Positions 61,063 through 64,000 of a DNA stretch of 64,000 nt are shown one piece after another. A program made the translations under genes and the position numbers. Every line of letters starts with the position of its first letter. The first letter of the stretch is position 1. The stretch is from Sphaerulina vaccinii (lineage: Eukaryota > Ascomycota > Dothideomycetes > Mycosphaerellales > Mycosphaerellaceae). Below the pieces are notes generated by a model that was not told the DNA's origin, did not search any database, and saw only the letters and a list, made by a program, of their open reading frames with translations. The stretch is taken from the NCBI GenBank assembly GCA_022570795.1, contig JAKUDP010000011.1:248001-312000 (forward strand), written 5' to 3'.

Positions 61063-61572
61063 ATGCCTCATCTCCCCAACGAGCTTTGGCTTCAGATCCT
61101 AACCTACTGCTCACCAAGCGACCAATGGCTCGGTCTCCGCCTCACATCCCATCAACTCAAAGCCTGCGTAGAACAACATTTCGAACGAGAAGTGCTGCCG
61201 AGCCTAGAGATCAGCATGCCAGTCGCACTCCCAACATACGACATGCGCAATCCTCTACGCGGAAGAGCAACTTTCCAGCCCGTCTCACCGGTGACAGGAC
61301 GTGAACATTCCCGAATGCATCTCCAATTGACGTCCACTGATCCGGACTATTACTACTCACACTTCCTAGGCCGTTGGTCCGGAATGCGTGTTAATACTGC
61401 CGATGGTACCCTCAGTGATAGTGTACGCTGGGATGTACAATTGGAAAGTTTGAAATCGAACAAAATGCGACTACGAGATGCGAGAGCAGAAGTTATTGCC
61501 AAAGCTGAAGAAGCTGCGTTTGTGAGCTTCGAATGGATGGGGACTTTGACTGGGTTGTTTACGTCTGAATGA
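61063..61572 (+). CDS. Small F-box-like protein
   Basis: 169 aa. MPHLPNELWLQILTYC and LGLRLTSHQLKACVEQ form the F-box-like N-terminus; the remainder has a WSGMRV...SVRWDVQLE segment. No intron. Fifth F-box-type gene of the interval. Confidence 0.7.
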   Translation: MPHLPNELWLQILTYCSPSDQWLGLRLTSHQLKACVEQHFEREVLPSLEISMPVALPTYDMRNPLRGRATFQPVSPVTGREHSRMHLQLTSTDPDYYYSHFLGRWSGMRVNTADGTLSDSVRWDVQLESLKSNKMRLRDARAEVIAKAEEAAFVSFEWMGTLTGLFTSE

Positions 61573-61607
61573 AGACTGCTTGCATGCTATCTCAGATTGC
61601 GTAGTCA

Positions 61608-63107
61608 TTAAGAACTACTTCTAACGCTCATAGCGTCTATCACTGCGTTCCTCAAGCACTCCATACCGGCATCGAAGGATTCTTTTGGTGCAGCAGCGAA
61701 AGTCAGCCGAAAGGGTATAATGGAGCTTGGCTTCTCTGTTGTAGGCACTGCGAACCAGCTGCCTTTGCTCAGTAGCAGACCTGAGGCCACTGCAGAGGAA
61801 TGTATGTGATCTTCCACTGTTCGCGGGTCTCGTTCTGCCCCCTCAGGAAATGCCTCCACATCAACGCGTACCCAAACCATCATACCACAAGTCGGCACAC
61901 TCCAATCACAACAAGCAGGAAGCCACTTCTCACAAGCTTCAATCAACGCATCCCTCGACTCGCGATATCTCGCCGAGAGATTCCTCAGCCATTCAATAAA
62001 CCCAAAATGTCCCCAAGTCTGATCCAGCAACTTATACATCATGATCTGAGAAGGTCCACTCACAGCCGTAGTGCTGAATTCAGTATGATAGATGAACTGA
62101 TTAATCAACTGTTCACTACCTGTAACCCAACCAGCACGAAGACCCGCAGAGAGGATTTTCGAGGTAGCGTCGAGGCGAAGGACTCTTCCAGAATGATCGA
62201 GAGATAAATAGGATTTTGGTAGGTTGGCCAGATATTCTTCTGCGGTTGTTGGAGGTGCGATGCCAGCTCCGCCAAGTCTCAAGAAGAAATATGGATCGTC
62301 TTCGATGATAATGAGATCGTGACGTTCAGCGATTTCGTAAATTGCTTTACGTCTTTCAAGACTTTGTGTAGCACCAGTAGGATTCTGTCCGCAAGGAATC
62401 ATATACAACACATACGGCTTTCTCCCTCGGGTTGCATCCCATTCTCTCAGCTTACATTCCAGCACATCAGGCAACAACCCCTCCTCATCCATCTTAACCC
62501 CCAACAAATTAATCCCCAGCGGTTTCACCATCTCCAAAGTTCCAGGATAAGTATAATACTCAGTCAACAAAGTATCCCCGCGCTCACACAACATACGTAA
62601 AATTATATCCAGCGCATGTGTATTACCGCAAGTTAAACTCGTAGCCCAGTTATGGATCTTTGGCTCGTGAACGAGTTCTACGTGCTCGGTGATGAAGCGG
62701 AGGAGTTGGGGCGAGCCGGCTGAGTGACCGTAATTGAGAGCATGGCCGAGATCCCAGTCAGTTTCGCCATCGAGGCAGGAGGATGATGCAGTGGTGGTTA
62801 CGGCGGATGACTTGAGTGACATTGTCATGGCATTCCAAGGGATTGTTGAGGCTACTGGGCGAGCTACGCCGAGGTTGCAGATTGGAGTGGTAGACTTTCT
62901 TGAACTTGCTGATGCTTTGAGTGTTGAAGCTTGTCGGGCACGAGATTCGGTGCTTAATCGATGTGTCCAATCTTTTGATGGTGGTTTTGTCTTATCTGAG
63001 TGCTGCACACGGTATTGTGGCGAGAAAACCTTTGGAGCTATGCCTGTGGGAAGTGGTTCGGCTTCTATTCGATTGAGCTCGATGGCGGCAAGTTTCTTCG
63101 ACAGCAT
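61608..63107 (-). CDS. Aminotransferase class I/II (ARO8/2-aminoadipate type)
   Basis: 499 aa, single exon. PLP-fold motifs: TSLTCGNTHALDIILRML, LTEYYTYPGTLEM, PCGQNPTGATQS, IIEDDPYFFL, and the lysine in LDATSKILSAGLRAGW that would bind PLP. C-terminal CGMMVWVRVD and FRLTFA. The Aro8/KAT group transaminates aromatic amino acids, kynurenine or 2-aminoadipate; choice among them is not possible here. The first about 120 residues are Ser/Thr-rich and weakly conserved. Confidence 0.92.
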   Translation of the reverse strand: MLSKKLAAIELNRIEAEPLPTGIAPKVFSPQYRVQHSDKTKPPSKDWTHRLSTESRARQASTLKASASSRKSTTPICNLGVARPVASTIPWNAMTMSLKSSAVTTTASSSCLDGETDWDLGHALNYGHSAGSPQLLRFITEHVELVHEPKIHNWATSLTCGNTHALDIILRMLCERGDTLLTEYYTYPGTLEMVKPLGINLLGVKMDEEGLLPDVLECKLREWDATRGRKPYVLYMIPCGQNPTGATQSLERRKAIYEIAERHDLIIIEDDPYFFLRLGGAGIAPPTTAEEYLANLPKSYLSLDHSGRVLRLDATSKILSAGLRAGWVTGSEQLINQFIYHTEFSTTAVSGPSQIMMYKLLDQTWGHFGFIEWLRNLSARYRESRDALIEACEKWLPACCDWSVPTCGMMVWVRVDVEAFPEGAERDPRTVEDHIHSSAVASGLLLSKGSWFAVPTTEKPSSIIPFRLTFAAAPKESFDAGMECLRNAVIDAMSVRSSS

Positions 63108-63320
63108 GATGTGTTGAGCGTTATTGGCAGTCCGGTATTCTCAAGTCGGAAGTAAGTCCAAGCAATTAGATGAATGCTTATGCTTATGCTTATGCTTTCT
63201 TATATGTTGTGCACGAAGAAAGCCGTGTCGGAGTCTTCGGAGAATCGTACCAAGGCATGTGCGCGCGTGCCTTATGATCAGCATTCTTTGCGCAACAACC
63301 ACAATCCTTGCTTGGCTACA

Positions 63321-64000
63321 CTATGCAATGTCTTGAAAGAGTGCTGGATGCTCTGCAAGATTTGTCCAGAAGTCTAACTCGAAGTCCAGTGTTTCATTCT
63401 CGAAAGCGTTCCAAGGATCGGGCATACCCATGGCGTCCGGCACATTGCCATTGGTCTGGACGCTGGGTTGAGATGTACTCAGTAAGCCAAGGCTGACGCG
63501 ATTGAGCACACTTTTGATGGTGACTGTTGCACCTTGCAATAGTGCGTAGTTTGGTTGGTCAGGTCGAATGAGGACTCCGGCATCGACATGTGCGACGAAG
63601 ACACCGAGATCCTGGATGGCTTGCGCAACAGAGAAAGCACTGTGTGCGAGCTGAGTTCGATTGATCAACGCGAGACATATGATGCCTGCAGCAGGTAGAC
63701 CATAGAAAGCGATCTGTGGACGTCAGTCATGTCATGTTTTATGGATTAGAGCAACTACTCACCTTCCAAATGAATCCAGTCCCTGAGTTCGCCAACGAGC
63801 TTTGCAGAACTGCGACTTCTGCTGCCAGCTTGAGCATACTTCCTGAGACCTTCAAAAGCTCTTCACTTGGCTCAGATGTCTTCGTCATGAAAACTGAATG
63901 CAAAAGGAACTTGACGTGAAGAAGATTGAGCGCAGCACTGGCGACGAAATCTCGTTCCACTGCATTGCCTTCGAAATTCTGCAGGTGATCATTGAGGTGA
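63321..64000 (-). CDS. Fungal-specific transcription factor, C-terminal part (right-truncated)
   Basis: Exon from the right edge to 63763, a 49-nt intron (GTGAGT...CACAG), then 63713-63321. The product (VERDFVASAALNLLH ... SGTGFIWK, then IAFYGLPAAGIICLALINR and QLAHSAFSVAQAIQDL) is the helical middle-homology-type region at the end of Zn2Cys6 regulators. The DNA-binding domain would be outside the window. Frame is open at the edge. Confidence 0.75.

Overview
The window is nuclear DNA of a filamentous ascomycete, most probably a Dothideomycete of the Mycosphaerellaceae type. The genes are intron-poor, with short GT-AG introns (about 42-80 nt) and CTAAC/CTGAT branch sites. The content is typical of these fungi: HET domain, DUF6604, class II hydrophobin, small secreted Cys-rich proteins, F-box expansions and introner-like introns. 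Single-copy housekeeping genes are interspersed: DRE2, NEM1, GCD7, RUD3, RQC1, AFG1 and CYB2.

0-16.7 kb is mostly ordinary: a left-truncated AAA ATPase, an MFS sugar transporter, a fungal unknown, DRE2, a SUMO-motif protein, a disrupted gene at 7.2-8.7 kb, a DUF6604 protein, and the divergent pair NEM1/GCD7. 16.8-25.1 kb is the accessory core. It holds two three-letter-short secreted protein genes too small for routine gene calling, an SDR oxidoreductase, a frameshifted class II hydrophobin, a tandem array of five tRNA-like Pol III-type units with structured inserts (21.9-23.4 kb), a second three-copy Pol III-like family (23.8-24.4 kb), and tRNA-Ile(UAU) and tRNA-Leu(UAA).

26-40.9 kb carries an acyltransferase, an apple-domain secreted protein, an 8-Cys secreted protein, RUD3, a catalase-like protein, a decayed HET gene, a Kex2-processed repeat protein with a relic repeat after its stop, and an amino acid permease. 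42-64 kb has a peroxiredoxin with two near-identical introner-like introns, an unknown nuclear protein, RQC1, a group of five F-box-type genes (one broken by a 7-bp tandem duplication), a cytochrome b2 type L-lactate dehydrogenase, a metallophosphoesterase, an AFG1-family ATPase, an ARO8-type aminotransferase and the right-truncated C-terminal part of a fungal Zn-cluster-type regulator.

The contrast is consistent across the window: core cellular genes are intact, while accessory genes (hydrophobin, HET, F-box, the 7.2-8.7 kb family) carry frameshifts or stops. The strongest candidate for something undescribed is the tandem array of tRNA-like units. Their acceptor, D, anticodon and T stems are preserved, including compensatory changes. 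Each carries a roughly 100-140 nt insert; four of the five inserts have a UUCG hairpin, and every unit ends in a T4-T5 terminator.
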